From Gammaproteobacteria bacterium 45_16_T64 (lineage in GTDB: Bacteria > Pseudomonadota > Gammaproteobacteria > Pseudomonadales > Ketobacteraceae): a DNA stretch of 64,000 nucleotides. The notes under the pieces were generated by a model. It did not search any database and was not told where the DNA came from. It saw only the letters and a program-made list of their open reading frames with translations. Of the stretch, positions 37,126 to 46,813 are shown in pieces. Each line of letters begins with the position of its first letter. The first letter of the stretch is position 1. The stretch lies in assembly GCA_002162955.1 (NCBI GenBank), contig MABD01000057.1, positions 62,001 to 126,000 on the forward strand, given 5' to 3'. The position numbers and the translations under genes were made by a program.

Positions 37126-37758
37126 CTATTCACTCGCGGCTGGAGCAGTACAGTTCTGAAGTAAGGCCGCTAACGCATCATTGGCCGTCACTCGTAGCAT
37201 TTGAGACACATCTTTCACAGGAACTCTCATGTCTTTGTCACACCAGTCCTTAACTGTGTGATACATGGCTCCGGAGAAATGGCTCGCCATCAGGCTGAAA
37301 TAATCATGATCGGTGACTTTAATATTATTTATCCTCGCAAAATGCCCTAACGTTCGGCTCAAGAAAGCCCGAGTATATTTATACACCAATTCATCAGCTC
37401 CACTCCTCATTATCGCGTACGTTAGTTCTTTGTTAGCTTTGAAACTGTTCAGTGCAAGCTCTATGAGTACCCCCCACACTTGATTGTCCAATACCGGTGA
37501 GAATTCCTCTATGCCCGCCACCAAACTCTCGACAGAATCCTCTATCAATTCGCTAAGAATTTGTTCTTTGGATGAGTAATAGCGGTAAAAATTTTGGCGA
37601 GTCATTCCCATTGACGACGCTAAATCTTTTACTCTTATTTCAGCATAGGAACTCGAGTTCAGCATACTTACAAACTCTTTCTTAATACGCTGTTCAGTGG
37701 TATCGATCTCGGTAATAGTCTTCTCTCCAGTTAGGTATGATAAAAAGCGGGACATCAT
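37126..37758 (-). CDS. TetR-family transcriptional regulator
   Basis: About 210 residues. The N-terminal helix-turn-helix is IRVKDLASSMGMTRQNFYRYYSSK. I chose ATG 37758 (37755 also possible) because a longer frame from GTG 37836 would overlap a perfect palindrome that looks like its operator. The ligand domain is unassigned. Divergent from an acyl-CoA ligase gene 210 bp away, which it may regulate. Confidence 0.88.
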   Translation of the reverse strand: MMSRFLSYLTGEKTITEIDTTEQRIKKEFVSMLNSSSYAEIRVKDLASSMGMTRQNFYRYYSSKEQILSELIEDSVESLVAGIEEFSPVLDNQVWGVLIELALNSFKANKELTYAIMRSGADELVYKYTRAFLSRTLGHFARINNIKVTDHDYFSLMASHFSGAMYHTVKDWCDKDMRVPVKDVSQMLRVTANDALAALLQNCTAPAASE

Positions 37759-37832
37759 AAAGCCAATCACAACAGTAGTATAGGTGTAGATGCCTGGCTG
37801 TGCATAAACCAATCGACACAAGTCTTTGCTGG

Positions 37833-37848
37833 ACACTCTATAGAGTGT
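37833..37848. promoter_or_regulatory. Perfect 16-bp palindrome, candidate TetR operator
   Basis: ACACTCTATAGAGTGT is fully self-complementary and lies 75 bp before the TetR start, between that gene and the divergent acyl-CoA ligase gene. Size and position suit a TetR dimer. Confidence 0.6.
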
Positions 37849-37968
37849 TTGAACAGATAACCTTTTTGTCTATGCTTTTTCAGTATTAACCCACGCTTAA
37901 CTATGGCACCATCGAAACATAACAAGAACCAAAAATTAGAATCATAAGACTACAAAAAGGCCCTATCA

Positions 37969-39531
37969 GTGAACATCACTCAAAGCTTACGTCGAGCAGT
38001 ACAAATTAACCCGAACGGTATCGCCACTATCGATGGCGACCGACAACAAACCTGGTCGGAATTTGCTCAAAGAGTATCAGCACTTGCGGGTGGACTCACG
38101 CGCAACCTGCAACTGCAACAAGAAGATCGCGTTGCTATATTGTCACTTAACAGTGACTACTATTTAGAAACGAAATACGCGATAGCGTGGGCAGGTCTTA
38201 TCGCCGTACCACTTAATATTCGACTAGCGCCAGAAGAACTTATATTTTTACTCAATGATTCTGAAACGAGGGTGCTTATCGTAGATGAAACTTTTAGCGC
38301 AATGTTACCCGCCTTTGAGGGCAAGCTGACAAGCGTCGAGACGATCATTAACTATTCAGCAACAGATTCCACTAAATCCATTGTTGCTTATCAATCTCTT
38401 ATTGTAGATTCCGAACCTGCCCCCGACGCGAATGCCGGTAATGACGACACCGCAGGAATTTTTTACACGGGAGGTACCACAGGGTTACCTAAGGGGGTAA
38501 TGCTTACTCATGATAACCTCGTTCATAATGCGCTGAACTGTCTCAACGGCCTAGGCTATAACGCAGATACCCGATATCTACACGCGGCCCCCATGTTTCA
38601 TGCCGCCGATGCCACGTCTAACATTGCAGTCACAATGCTCGGCGGGACTCACGTGTTCATCCCTAAATTTGAGCCAGAACAAACATTGCAGCTTATTGAA
38701 AAACAACAAGTCACCAACTGCACTCTCGTTCCCACCATGATCAATATGCTAGTCAACACACCAAACGCGCGTCAGTATGATTTGAGTAGCCTCAAGCGAT
38801 TAGCGTATGGTGCATCCCCAATGCCAGAGGCCGTATTAAAAGGTGCTCAGGAATTGATCCCAAATACAGAATTTTCCCAGGCATACGGGATGACAGAGCT
38901 GTCCCCCATTATCACACTGCTCGCACCTGAATTTCATGATTTTGAAGGGCCTTTTGCCCACAGAGTAAGATCGGCCGGCAACGTCGTACTTACAGGCGAA
39001 ATTAGAGTGGTTGATGAATATGACCAACCACTACCGAACGGTTCAATTGGAGAAGTCATAGCGCGCGGGCCAACGGTAATGAAAGGATATTGGCGAAGAG
39101 AAGCTGAAACGGCAGAAGCAAAGAAGAATGGCTGGATGCATACCGGTGACGCAGGTTATATGGACGATGATGGCTATCTCTACATCGCCGACCGGGTAAA
39201 AGACATGATCGTTTCTGGCGGAGAGAATGTCTACTCTGTAGAAGTTGAAAATGCACTGTACCAGCACCCAGCAGTAGAAAGTTGTGCTGTTATCGGAATT
39301 CCAAGCGAAGCTTGGGGTGAACAAGTGCATGCTATTGTTATTCTTCATGCTGAAAATTCCGCCACAGAGGCCGACATACTCAACTTCTGTAAAGAAAAAA
39401 TCGCGTCTTATAAGGTTCCTCGCTCCCTAGATTTTAGAACTATTCCTTTACCGGTCAGTGGCGCGGGTAAAATCCTCAAAACTGAATTACGAAAGCCGTT
39501 CTGGGAAGGCCGCAGTAAACAAGTCAATTAA
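37969..39531 (+). CDS. Acyl-CoA synthetase (AMP-forming ligase)
   Basis: 520 residues, GTG start. An ANL-superfamily enzyme that activates a carboxylic acid to acyl-CoA through an acyl-adenylate. Motifs: the P-loop YTGGTTGLPKGV near residues 165-177, the A5-like AYGMTELSP near 305, the TGDAGYMDDDGYLYIADR hinge region near 390, SGGENVYSVEVE just after, and the C-terminal catalytic lysine in GAGKILKTELR. The usual PRN/TGK form is changed to SGAGK but the lysine remains. Probably acts on medium or long fatty acids. A strong terminator follows. Confidence 0.93.
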   Translation: MNITQSLRRAVQINPNGIATIDGDRQQTWSEFAQRVSALAGGLTRNLQLQQEDRVAILSLNSDYYLETKYAIAWAGLIAVPLNIRLAPEELIFLLNDSETRVLIVDETFSAMLPAFEGKLTSVETIINYSATDSTKSIVAYQSLIVDSEPAPDANAGNDDTAGIFYTGGTTGLPKGVMLTHDNLVHNALNCLNGLGYNADTRYLHAAPMFHAADATSNIAVTMLGGTHVFIPKFEPEQTLQLIEKQQVTNCTLVPTMINMLVNTPNARQYDLSSLKRLAYGASPMPEAVLKGAQELIPNTEFSQAYGMTELSPIITLLAPEFHDFEGPFAHRVRSAGNVVLTGEIRVVDEYDQPLPNGSIGEVIARGPTVMKGYWRREAETAEAKKNGWMHTGDAGYMDDDGYLYIADRVKDMIVSGGENVYSVEVENALYQHPAVESCAVIGIPSEAWGEQVHAIVILHAENSATEADILNFCKEKIASYKVPRSLDFRTIPLPVSGAGKILKTELRKPFWEGRSKQVN

Positions 39532-39549
39532 AACACGTAGCGTTAAAAT

Positions 39550-39600
39550 CCATAGAGCCAGCAACAAAAAGATACGCTCATTTTGTTGCTGGCTCTATGG
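39550..39600. terminator. Bidirectional hairpin terminator
   Basis: A perfect 20-bp inverted repeat (arms 39550-39569 and 39581-39600, 11-base loop) lies between the convergent acyl-CoA ligase and hydroxyacyl-CoA dehydrogenase genes. A-rich and T-rich ends of the stem make it work in both directions. Confidence 0.9.
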
Positions 39601-39609
39601 CAGTTTTCA

Positions 39610-40467
39610 TTACGTCGCGTAGTTATAGAATCCTCGACCGGACTTCTTACCGTACCACCCTGCTTCCACATACTTAACCAATAGTGGGCACGGGCGATAT
39701 TTCGAGTCTCCCATACCTTCATATAATACTTGCATGATAGACAAACAGGTATCCAATCCAATAAAGTCTGCCAACGTTAATGGACCCATCGGCTGGTTAG
39801 TACCAAGCATCATCGCTGCATCAATATCTTCTACCGTCGCAATACCTTCATGCAAGGTATAAATCGCCTCATTAATCATCGGCAATAAGATCCGATTAAC
39901 CACAAAACCAGGCATGTCTTTTTGAGCAACAACAAACGTCTTTCCCAGGAATTCAGCAAAGGACTTAACTCTTTCAAATGCGTCATCTGACGTTTGAAGA
40001 CCACGAATCCCTTCCACAAGCTTCATCAAGGGAACTGGATTCATGAAATGCATGCCAACAACATTTTCTGGTCTGTTCGTCGCCGCAGCTATTTTCGTTA
40101 TGGAAATCGAGGATGTGTTCGAGGCAAGTAAACATTCCTTGTTACATACCTCATCTAACTGCTGAAATATCTTTAGCTTGAGGTCGATATTCTCAGTCGC
40201 CGCTTCGATAACAAGGTCACAATCACCCAACGCCTTCATATCTGTAGAGACAGAGATATTTGCTAGAAGGCTCGCTTTATCATCATCGCTAATTTTTTGC
40301 TTCTTGATGAGACGATCACATGATTTCGCAATTGTCTCCAGCGCTTTCGCTAGCGCATCTTCATTTACATCTACCAAAATGGTAGAGATTCCTTTTGATG
40401 CAATGACCTGAGCTATACCGTTGCCCATTTGTCCTGCACCGACCACTCCCACTAAACTAAATATCAT
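39610..40467 (-). CDS. 3-hydroxyacyl-CoA (3-hydroxybutyryl-CoA) dehydrogenase
   Basis: 285 residues, the stand-alone Hbd/PaaH length. The N-terminal Rossmann fold starts VGVVGAGQMGNGIA, with Asp in ILVDVNEDAL binding NAD. The catalytic His is in GMHFMNPVPLMKLVE, and the C-terminal helical domain contains GFVVNRILLPMINEA and GPLTLADFIGLD. It oxidises 3-hydroxyacyl-CoA to 3-ketoacyl-CoA in fatty acid or aromatic-ring breakdown or butanoate metabolism. Convergent with the acyl-CoA ligase gene. Confidence 0.94.
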   Translation of the reverse strand: MIFSLVGVVGAGQMGNGIAQVIASKGISTILVDVNEDALAKALETIAKSCDRLIKKQKISDDDKASLLANISVSTDMKALGDCDLVIEAATENIDLKLKIFQQLDEVCNKECLLASNTSSISITKIAAATNRPENVVGMHFMNPVPLMKLVEGIRGLQTSDDAFERVKSFAEFLGKTFVVAQKDMPGFVVNRILLPMINEAIYTLHEGIATVEDIDAAMMLGTNQPMGPLTLADFIGLDTCLSIMQVLYEGMGDSKYRPCPLLVKYVEAGWYGKKSGRGFYNYAT

Positions 40468-40736
40468 TATCTTTCCTCACCTTAAGCCAACTAACTAGGC
40501 GCTATGAGTCATTTCTCATTTGCGCTCTACATAAATGGCGTTGTTATATACTCTTTTCGGCTCAAAATCCATTCGATGAACAAAGAAGACATAACTTAGT
40601 AATGAGGGTTTTGGGATGCATGGCCCATTATGAATGGTTTTATGTCCCATTTACTCATTACTCATCGCTCATAGATGGCATACTATCGAGTAAATCTCTT
40701 CAAAGACCTCAAAAGAACAACAAAAAAGGCTACATT

Positions 40737-42293
40737 ATGTTTACCTATGCAAAGTCCGCCTGCGCTCTACTCGCATTTTCCTTACCACTGACGACCTATG
40801 CACTACCAATAGACAACCCCGTCAACCAGCAACCCTGGGGGCCGTTGATAGAATTTGCCGGTAACGGTAGTGAAGTAGACGCCATTAGTCGATTAAGGGA
40901 AATCGACCATTTGCAAATGACCATGATGAACCACAGTAAATACGACGATGATACCGAAACCTTTATTGCCGAAATATGGACCCTCGTAGAAAAGTTTAAG
41001 CTTAAAAAACTACATCGATTGCTCCCCGTAAATGTTGATGATTGGAACCAAATATCACTACAAGGTGTACTAGAGGGCGACGAATACTCTGTCACCACAA
41101 CACATCGAAAAAATATCGATAATATTCAGATCACCAACTTTAGTGATTCTCACTTCCTTTTTCGTACCCAAGAAGTCCCTATGGACGATGGGCCTAACCA
41201 CTACATTATCAATAATCAAATAAAGTTAGGATTCGGTGCGCAAAGTTGGCAATCAATGCGTAATGCAACGAATGAATCGCTGCGGCTAATTACCTCTTCT
41301 ACCCTGCCGAAAACACAGCAAGTAGGTGGCGATGACATTCATGAAAAAGTAAAAGCACTCAATATCAATCTTGACTCTCAGGATTTAGAGGTGGTTTCGT
41401 CCTTTTGGTCAGCATTCCCCAATATTTGGGGCTTTATCTCATCTGTCGGCGTTGTAAATGACATTATTTTGGAAGAGGAAAGTACAAACGAGTTCAAACA
41501 TCTTAACATCTCATTTTCTTTAGATGACGGTAAAACAGCAGCGTCCTACCCGGCTTTAACATCGTACCTTGAAGACCTTGAAGATCTGCTCGACGCGTCA
41601 CTAGAAATTCACAATAGCAACGGTCAGTTGTTAAAAATATCCATCGATACAACTGCCAAGAGAGGCAACGTCAAATTGGTCATTGGCAGTGAAGGTCTTA
41701 TTCCCACTAACGGAGACGTCCTTTCCACAAAAACACCCCACAAATTTGACGATAATAGCCATCAACTCACAGGGGTAGTCAATGCCAATGTAGAAATTCT
41801 CGGGGTAAAAACAAAAATCAGTGATTTAGTGTCGACTATCGACTACATACCTAGCGCAGACAAAGTTCAGGCCAATATGCAAATAAACAAGGCGCCTACT
41901 GTTGAGGTAAGCGGCGCGGCGTTAGGCATCTTCCCTACTGCTATGCTTGATGTCTTTATGCCCACAAATATAGACGAAATCATCGGTGAGTTTTTTGAGA
42001 TTGCATGTAAGGGCAATGATGGACAGGGCATCATCAACAACCTTGAATTACGTAATATTGATTCGTCAAATCAAAACGGCTTTACACAATTGTCTGTAGA
42101 TACTCGCTTTGAAACGATCAGCAACCTCTTTGTTCGCATAGGCATGAACATAGTGAATGGCAGGCTCATTCCAAGTAAGGACGCATCCAATGATATAGAT
42201 AAATTTATCAATGATGCGCGCATTGCTTTCAATAACGACATCAATCTTTATGAAAATACTATCCGTGCAAAATCGGTTGCTAGTCGACTATAA
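40737..42293 (+). CDS. Secreted protein of unknown function
   Basis: 518 residues from ATG 40737, preceded by AAGG and followed by a clear signal peptide (cleaved near TYALPID). The frame extends upstream to 40602, but the extra residues look non-coding. The mature protein is acidic and mixed alpha/beta with no Cys-rich region and only one Cys late in the chain. No catalytic motif or known domain is recognised. Alternating polar and hydrophobic strands (GNVKLVIGSEGLI, TGVVNANVEILGVKT) suggest a long lipid-binding-like beta sheet. A shared terminator lies after it. Confidence 0.75.
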   Translation: MFTYAKSACALLAFSLPLTTYALPIDNPVNQQPWGPLIEFAGNGSEVDAISRLREIDHLQMTMMNHSKYDDDTETFIAEIWTLVEKFKLKKLHRLLPVNVDDWNQISLQGVLEGDEYSVTTTHRKNIDNIQITNFSDSHFLFRTQEVPMDDGPNHYIINNQIKLGFGAQSWQSMRNATNESLRLITSSTLPKTQQVGGDDIHEKVKALNINLDSQDLEVVSSFWSAFPNIWGFISSVGVVNDIILEEESTNEFKHLNISFSLDDGKTAASYPALTSYLEDLEDLLDASLEIHNSNGQLLKISIDTTAKRGNVKLVIGSEGLIPTNGDVLSTKTPHKFDDNSHQLTGVVNANVEILGVKTKISDLVSTIDYIPSADKVQANMQINKAPTVEVSGAALGIFPTAMLDVFMPTNIDEIIGEFFEIACKGNDGQGIINNLELRNIDSSNQNGFTQLSVDTRFETISNLFVRIGMNIVNGRLIPSKDASNDIDKFINDARIAFNNDINLYENTIRAKSVASRL

Positions 42294-42301
42294 AAGCATA
42301 C

Positions 42302-42337
42302 GTAGCCCCATCGTAAGAGTCTTTACAATGGGGCTAC
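42302..42337. terminator. Hairpin terminator between convergent genes
   Basis: GTAGCCCCAT (42302-42311) and ATGGGGCTAC (42328-42337) form a perfect 10-bp stem with a 16-base loop. The right arm overlaps the stop of the convergent kinase gene. Confidence 0.7.
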
Positions 42338-45150
42338 TCATCACCTAGATAGCCGTTCAGCGTCTCGAAAAGAGTATCCTTATTGATAGGTTTGCTTAAC
42401 ACACCCTGGCAGCCCGCTTCAATTACTTTGCTTATTTCTCCTTCTCCCGTTTCTGCTGTTAGTGCATATATTGGAATATCAACACCTTTCTGCCGCAAGT
42501 ATTCTGTTGCCTCTACACCGCCTCTATTTGGCATATTAATATCCATCAACACAACATCAGGCAAAGTCTCATCACAGTATTCACAGGCTTCAATGCCATC
42601 ATTCGCCACTACCACATCGACGCCAAAACGCCCTAACAATTTCGAAATCAGTTTTTGATTGACAACATTATCCTCAGCGAGCAAAACCGTACCCGATAGT
42701 TGTTGGCGCACGCTGGAACCTCTGTTATCACCCATAGCGACAGAGAGACAAACGTCTTCTTTTATCCAACCTGATGACTCAACCTTAGCAACCTTGATCT
42801 GAAATGCGACAATCGTTCCTTTTTTATCCGCCTCCTCTATTCTCAGCCTCCCTCCCATCAGTTGCAAAAGGCGCTCCGCTATTGGCAAGCCTAAACCCGC
42901 GCCACCGCCCTTTCCCATCAACGTTCTTTTATCACCTCGAGTTTCAAATAGATCCCGCTGATTCATAGTGGGTATTCCTCTACCTGTATCCTTTACTTCA
43001 CATGATAGATTTCCTTGATTCCACGCAACAACAATCGCCACCTTTCCTTTATCAGTGTACCGTAATGCATTATCAACGATATTCCCCATCACCTGATATA
43101 TACGCGTGGGGTCCCCCATAATGAGCTTAGGAAACCTTGCCATGACAGTGAGATTAAAAGTGACGCCTTTTCGTAAAGCAAAGTCTCGATATTCATATCT
43201 AAGCTTCCGAATAATAACCGTCATATCAACTTCAACCGATTCGATACACAATCTGCCCGCATCAATTTTTGAGTAATCCAAAATATTATTGACCACCTTC
43301 AAAAGGTCTTTACTGCTCGCAGACACCCTACGTAGAAATTCATTCTTGTCCTTTTTATCAAGGTCTTCCTTCAATAGCTCTCCAAAACCGATAATCGCCG
43401 TTAGCGGCGTCCGTATCTCATGACTCATACTCGTTAAAAAACGACTTTTCTCTGAGGCTGCATTGATAGCAGCTTCCTTACTGATCCTTTCCTTTATTCC
43501 ACCTTTTATTGCCTTGCCCTTTTTAACTTCATCGGTGACATCTATTACAACGCCTTCTATGTGGGGCTCCTCGCCTACCACGCCTTCAATGAGTCGCATC
43601 TTATGTTCAATAAATCGTATCTCCCCACCCTTACCAATGGTTTTTTCCTCATGATAAAAGCCTTCTTCTAACAGGTTTTCATAAGCACTTGACTTATCCT
43701 TTACTACCGACAAAAGATCTTCCAAACTTTTACTCGATTGAGCCGTAGAGTTCCCAAACATGCGCGTAAAGGATAAGTTAGAATTCAGCACGCTTCCTCG
43801 TAGTGACGTCAAGTACATACCCTCTAAAGCATTGTCGAACAACGACTGATACTTCCGCATATACGACATCGTCGCCGTATTGGATTCTATTTTCCTCGCC
43901 TGTATATCCTTTATCCTTTTTGCAAGTGCAAACGAAAACAACGACGCCTGCATTAATAGACCGACCGGAAGTACATTTATCGTGTAGGCATTGATGGGTA
44001 CCCACCCTACGACAAGGAATCCAAAAATCATCAAACCAACCGCAGAAGATAGCCAGGCAATAAAAAAAACACCTCCCGATTCATTTCCTTTACTCCAGCA
44101 ATACAACCCAAACCCCGATATGATCACGACGTTACCCAAACCGTAGATAATCGACCACTGAACCGCCGCATAACTTGCGTCGAGTGTCACCATAACCAAG
44201 CTCATCAGTGATATCTTGAACATCACCATTAATACATTGTCGATACGGGGGTTGTATTTTTTGATTTCAAAAAACTCTCGAAAGAATAGTGCCCCACCAA
44301 GCGCCGTTAACGAAGTAAAAGTAAGCACATTATTATTCCACACTGATTGATCAAACCACGACAAGTGAATCACGCCATGCCCAAGTTCAAGCAGCATAAA
44401 TCCCGTAGCGCCAATCAAATACACCACATAGAAAATATAACTATTATCCTTTATCGAAAACCACAAGAAGCAATTGAACATAATCAAGACCAACATACAT
44501 CCAAAAAATACGCCGTATACAAACTCCTCTCTTGCTGATTTATCAATAAATTCAATGGGAGACCACGCCATTATCGGCAACTTAAAAAATGATCCCTCAT
44601 TCCTCACTTTCAGATAAAAGGTCATCTCATCGCCCATATAAAGCACGAGTGGAAAAATACTATTTACATGTTTAATGAATCGATTATCGAAAGGAGCTTG
44701 TAGTTCAGAAAACAATACCTCATACACTCCATGTGTTTCTGTAGGAACAAACAGTTCAGCCTCATTTAGCAACGGCCTACCGAGCTCCAAATACCAGCGA
44801 TCTTCCTCTTTGGTATTGGGATAAGCATCAGGGTACGTCAATGTAAATTTGATCCAGAAGGTGCTATGTGATGAACCTAAATTTAGAAGGCCCTGCCTGT
44901 TCTGCCAAAACTGATCATCTAAATCTCCACTGGCAACTTGATCAATCGTAAGACTATGGCTAGCATCCTCAAGGATATAAGCGCCCTCATGCACTGCGTA
45001 ACTTTTCCCAGAGAAGAAGCTCTGCACACCTTGGGCTGCATTTCTTACGCCCACCCCTCTTTCGCCTGCGCTTACTGAAAGCCCCAGCGACATCAAAACC
45101 ATGATACAGCAACACAACAATCTATAGCTTTTCAAACAATCCAATAGCAT
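42334..45150 (-). CDS. 7TMR-DISM hybrid sensor histidine kinase with PAS and receiver domains
   Basis: 938 residues. A signal peptide (near SVSAGERG), then a DISM extracellular domain 2 (about residues 50-200), seven membrane spans (about 210-415), and a PAS domain (about 430-550, SLFDNALEGMYLT). HisKA has its His near residue 577 in SHEIRTPLTA, and the HATPase domain has VDNALRYTDKG and GGAGLGLPIAERLL. A C-terminal receiver has Asp near 870 in LMDINMPNRGG. No HPt domain. Same general layout as the kinase near 24 kb, but with an added PAS and clearly different sequence, so not a recent copy. Confidence 0.92.
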   Translation of the reverse strand: MLLDCLKSYRLLCCCIMVLMSLGLSVSAGERGVGVRNAAQGVQSFFSGKSYAVHEGAYILEDASHSLTIDQVASGDLDDQFWQNRQGLLNLGSSHSTFWIKFTLTYPDAYPNTKEEDRWYLELGRPLLNEAELFVPTETHGVYEVLFSELQAPFDNRFIKHVNSIFPLVLYMGDEMTFYLKVRNEGSFFKLPIMAWSPIEFIDKSAREEFVYGVFFGCMLVLIMFNCFLWFSIKDNSYIFYVVYLIGATGFMLLELGHGVIHLSWFDQSVWNNNVLTFTSLTALGGALFFREFFEIKKYNPRIDNVLMVMFKISLMSLVMVTLDASYAAVQWSIIYGLGNVVIISGFGLYCWSKGNESGGVFFIAWLSSAVGLMIFGFLVVGWVPINAYTINVLPVGLLMQASLFSFALAKRIKDIQARKIESNTATMSYMRKYQSLFDNALEGMYLTSLRGSVLNSNLSFTRMFGNSTAQSSKSLEDLLSVVKDKSSAYENLLEEGFYHEEKTIGKGGEIRFIEHKMRLIEGVVGEEPHIEGVVIDVTDEVKKGKAIKGGIKERISKEAAINAASEKSRFLTSMSHEIRTPLTAIIGFGELLKEDLDKKDKNEFLRRVSASSKDLLKVVNNILDYSKIDAGRLCIESVEVDMTVIIRKLRYEYRDFALRKGVTFNLTVMARFPKLIMGDPTRIYQVMGNIVDNALRYTDKGKVAIVVAWNQGNLSCEVKDTGRGIPTMNQRDLFETRGDKRTLMGKGGGAGLGLPIAERLLQLMGGRLRIEEADKKGTIVAFQIKVAKVESSGWIKEDVCLSVAMGDNRGSSVRQQLSGTVLLAEDNVVNQKLISKLLGRFGVDVVVANDGIEACEYCDETLPDVVLMDINMPNRGGVEATEYLRQKGVDIPIYALTAETGEGEISKVIEAGCQGVLSKPINKDTLFETLNGYLGDE

Positions 45151-45372
45151 CCATTTAGGCCAGGGAACAACAGGTTACATCAAGCGACGTGTTTGTATAC
45201 ATTATAGGCGAACAAATACTGAGCACCAACCAAAAGCCCCCATCTCCTTACACGCTATTCCTTTTTGTTATCCAAATAACCGCAGATATACCCATTTTGG
45301 TAGATACTCAGCCCGAACTATTCGTTTTATTATTTTACGACCGCAATTAGAATAATAATCACAGGACCAACA

Positions 45373-46656
45373 ATGAATCGATCCACTAGAAAATCCATAT
45401 TCCCGCTACTCCTCTGTGCCGCATTGCTCGGATGCGGAGGAGTCTCACTATCTATTTTCGAATGGAAAGTCTCCTACAAGAACCCCGAATGGCAGACATT
45501 CGTTTCTGGGGACGAAATCTACCTTATCACCAGCACCACAGAGGACGTTGATGGTGATACTCGTTGGATTGCCACCTTGGACCAATATAACGGAAAAGAG
45601 AAACTATGGAGTAGCAGCATATTACCGGACGAGCTCACGAGCATAGCCGATGTACAGCTAATAGAGACAAGCCCAACAGACAGACTGATTCATGTCTTTG
45701 GCAATAGCACCACTGGGCTGGAGAGCGTTAGTTTTGATGCTACGGGTTCTCAAATCTATAGAGCGCCTATGGCAGGAACATTCGTTGCTGCAGGCATAAA
45801 TGAACAGACACTCGGTGCTATTACCAACAGAGATGGAGCATATTTCCTGAGCACTTGGAGCAATAATGGGTGGGTGGACATTACTACCTTGACTATCGGT
45901 AGCACTGAACCGAAGCTTGAATCGCTAAATGCCCATTGGATTGTTACGGATACTGATAACAGGCAAATATTAAGTATTGACCAGCAGGGAGCAGCACGCT
46001 GGGAATTTACCTGGGATGAAGGGCAATATCTCACCTCTATCATGGTCGGCACCAACAGCATCGTAGCCGTGAAACGGATTGACGGTAGCAGCGAAAATGA
46101 ATTGCTATACATTGAAGGCGAAACAGGCGACCACAGGTCAATGGTCTATTACAATGCTGATAAAATATTGACGCTGGATGCAACCGATCAAGCCTACCTA
46201 TCAACAGGCACTGCAAACACGCGGCATATCACACACGTGGACCACCTCGGCAATACTCTTTGGCAAAGTAATCAGACTTACGATAGAAGCAACCTGGGTG
46301 CCGCTCAGCTGTCTCCAAACGGTGAACTAGCTGTCACTCATTATACCGAACAGTTTATCGGTACTGATAGCCATGGCAGTATCACTGAATATACCTCGCT
46401 TATTGATATCGTTGGTCAGCAGGGGTTACTAGAGCGGCAATACGCAGCACTTCCCTATCAATTCTCACGCTTTGAAAACTGCGTTGAATACTGCACAGTA
46501 TGGAGCGTAAAAGACGGCTACCACATCTCAAAACTCTTTATTGACGAAGACGAAGAATTCTATGTTCGAGGTGTGATGCCCCGTATTACACTAGGATATT
46601 TTGCTAACCCGACCTATTTCTTCGCAAAAATCGATGCTAAAGACACCGTCAACTAA
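45373..46656 (+). CDS. Lipoprotein with a beta-propeller-like repeat body
   Basis: 427 residues. A lipobox (ALLGC) ends the signal peptide, followed by GGVS. The rest is strand-rich with recurrent W-x-S-x-x or DxxGxxxW turns (TLDQYNGKEKLW, SIDQQGAARWEFTW, HVDHLGNTLWQS) resembling PQQ/WD-type propeller blades, though too diverged to count firmly. A binding or scaffold role in the envelope is likely. No enzyme motif. Alone between the kinase and the nitronate monooxygenase-like gene. Confidence 0.75.
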   Translation: MNRSTRKSIFPLLLCAALLGCGGVSLSIFEWKVSYKNPEWQTFVSGDEIYLITSTTEDVDGDTRWIATLDQYNGKEKLWSSSILPDELTSIADVQLIETSPTDRLIHVFGNSTTGLESVSFDATGSQIYRAPMAGTFVAAGINEQTLGAITNRDGAYFLSTWSNNGWVDITTLTIGSTEPKLESLNAHWIVTDTDNRQILSIDQQGAARWEFTWDEGQYLTSIMVGTNSIVAVKRIDGSSENELLYIEGETGDHRSMVYYNADKILTLDATDQAYLSTGTANTRHITHVDHLGNTLWQSNQTYDRSNLGAAQLSPNGELAVTHYTEQFIGTDSHGSITEYTSLIDIVGQQGLLERQYAALPYQFSRFENCVEYCTVWSVKDGYHISKLFIDEDEEFYVRGVMPRITLGYFANPTYFFAKIDAKDTVN

Positions 46657-46813
46657 GGTCTAGGCTACTTTCATGAGAGGGCATAAACACCATTTTATTG
46701 GCAAAAATAACCGGTGCTATGGAGCAAAAAAGAGGGTATAAATAAAATCGACTTAAACAAAGTGCAACTCAATAAGCACAATATTTGTTCGCTCCAAGCG
46801 CATAGGAAACCCA

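Noticed and set aside
40602-40736. N-terminal extension of the secreted unknown protein
   Set aside because: It would bury the clear signal peptide; ATG 40737 has a better ribosome site.
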